Source of the DNA: a bacterium
GTDB taxonomy: Bacteria; UBP13; UBA5359
Reading direction: 5' to 3'
NCBI GenBank assembly: GCA_028699365.1
Contig: JAQVUQ010000155.1
Location: 1-6,681 of the forward strand
Length of the DNA stretch: 6,681 nucleotides
The translations under genes were made by a program, and so were the position numbers. The number at the start of each line of letters is the position of its first letter. Within the stretch, counting starts at the first letter, position 1. The notes under the pieces were generated by a model. The model did no database searches. It had not been told where the DNA came from and was given only the letters and a program-made list of their open reading frames with translations. This document shows, piece after piece, positions 5,826-6,681 of this stretch.

Positions 5826-5832
5826 AAGGGAG
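5826..5832 (+). promoter_or_regulatory. murC: murC ribosome-binding site
   Basis: AAGGGAG ends 5 nt before ATG 5838. It is the best site in the leader and decides the murC start over the in-frame ATGs at 5757 (no site) and 5799 (purines directly abutting). Confidence 0.65.
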
Positions 5833-5837
5833 TAGAG

Positions 5838-6681
5838 ATGACAAGAGATGATCGTATACACTTTGTCGGTATAGGCGGTACCGGGATGAGCGGTATAGCC
5901 AAGGTGCTGCTGGAGATGGGGTATCATGTCTCCGGCTCGGATATCAAAACCTCTGAGACCACGCGCAGACTGGAGCGCCTGGGAGCGACAATACATATAG
6001 GGCACGCCGCCGGGAATCTGGGCGATGCCGATATAATAGTTATTTCTTCAGCCATACCACAGACTAATCCGGAGTGGGAGGAAGCCAAACGGCGCGATAT
6101 AATCGTCATGCAGCGTGCCGAGATGCTGGCTAAGATAATGGAGGATCGCATCGGAATAGCGGTGGCCGGCACGCACGGCAAAACGACGACCACTTCCATG
6201 ATCGCCCTGCTCCTGGAGCGCTGCCACCAGGATCCCACCGTCGTCATCGGCGGGGAATTGAACGATATAGGCGGCAATGCCAAACTGGGGCGCGGCAAAG
6301 TGGCTGTAGCCGAGGCCGATGAGAGCGATGGGTCTCTTCTCAATCTCAGCCCGACCATAGCCGTAATTACCAATATCGAAGCAGATCATCTCGATTACTA
6401 CAGCGGCATAGACGACATAATCAGGACCTTCAGGCAGTTCCTCTCCCGTCTGCCTGAAGACGGCCATGCAATTCTCTGCATCGATGACGAGAACGCCGTT
6501 TCCATTATGAAAGAGGGAGACTCGCGTTTTATCAGCTACGGCTTCTCTCAGGATGCGGATTTTCAGGCCAGAGAGGCCAGGTTCTTCAAGAACCGTTGCG
6601 TATTCGAATGCTGGTATCGCGGCAGCCTGCTGGGTGAGGTCAAGCTTAATGTGCCGGGCAGGCATAACATTGCCAATGCTC
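5838..6681 (+). CDS. murC: UDP-N-acetylmuramate--L-alanine ligase MurC, 3'-partial
   Basis: MurC is the cytoplasmic ATP-dependent ligase that adds L-Ala to UDP-MurNAc, the first peptide step of the pathway. The window holds 281 codons of a family that usually has about 450-490 residues, so the C-terminal ligase domain is missing. Visible motifs are the UDP-binding IHFVGIGGTGMSGIA (7-21), SGSD (32-35), SSAIP (70-74), the P-loop GTHGKTTTT (111-119; the His after GT is typical of MurC and Mpl), EADESDGSLL (159-168), NIEADHLDYY (179-188) and PGRHNIANA (273-281). The Mpl recycling ligase is the main alternative, but the dcw position and the GIGGTGMSG start fit MurC. The frame is open upstream to ATG 5757, which would add 27 residues (MNPVFCFAAEYRERM...). 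That part has no ribosome-binding site, so ATG 5838 is preferred. A 102-nt gap with a possible promoter separates it from murG, unlike the overlaps upstream. Confidence 0.94.
   Translation, partial: MTRDDRIHFVGIGGTGMSGIAKVLLEMGYHVSGSDIKTSETTRRLERLGATIHIGHAAGNLGDADIIVISSAIPQTNPEWEEAKRRDIIVMQRAEMLAKIMEDRIGIAVAGTHGKTTTTSMIALLLERCHQDPTVVIGGELNDIGGNAKLGRGKVAVAEADESDGSLLNLSPTIAVITNIEADHLDYYSGIDDIIRTFRQFLSRLPEDGHAILCIDDENAVSIMKEGDSRFISYGFSQDADFQAREARFFKNRCVFECWYRGSLLGEVKLNVPGRHNIANA

Noticed and set aside
6048-6665. Open frame on the - strand opposite murC
   Set aside because: murC is intact in this stretch with all expected motifs, so the antisense frame is incidental.

Overview
The window is a contiguous stretch of the bacterial division and cell wall (dcw) cluster. 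All six genes are on the + strand, in the order murF (5' end cut off by the window) - mraY - murD - ftsW - murG - murC (3' end cut off). The order is the classical one for the middle of this cluster. murE would be expected upstream, and murB, ddl or ftsQ downstream. The core genes look intact, with their expected motifs.

The source is a peptidoglycan-making bacterium with moderately GC-rich DNA. Frequent ATA and AGG/AGA codons and heptamer-built intergenic repeats argue against an enterobacterium. I cannot name the phylum from sequence alone. An anaerobic Firmicutes or deltaproteobacterial type lineage, or an uncultivated phylum, would all fit.

Layout: 2-928 murF C-terminal two thirds, whose last codons run into a tandem ATGCGGA heptamer array; 929-1022 a short spacer with a possible mini-ORF coupled to mraY; 1023-1952 mraY, ending in a perfect 15-bp inverted repeat centred on its stop codon; 1979-2123 a 145-bp palindromic element with TCTGAAG/CTTCAGA heptamer arms; 2139-3497 murD; 3497-4684 ftsW, sharing one base with murD; 4617-5735 murG, overlapping ftsW by 68 nt; 5736-5837 a leader with a possible promoter and a hairpin; 5838 to the end murC. 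No stretch longer than about 190 bases lacks a gene.

The products form one pathway. MurC, MurD and MurF are cytoplasmic ATP-dependent ligases that build the UDP-MurNAc-peptide (MurE, outside the window, adds the third residue). MraY moves phospho-MurNAc-pentapeptide onto undecaprenyl phosphate to give lipid I. MurG adds GlcNAc to give lipid II. FtsW is the SEDS-family glycosyltransferase that polymerises lipid II at the septum.

I found no new enzymatic system here. The non-routine content is the DNA between genes. mraY is bracketed on both sides by different heptanucleotide repeats arranged as hairpins, a setting that could change transcript processing, termination or translation inside an otherwise standard operon.
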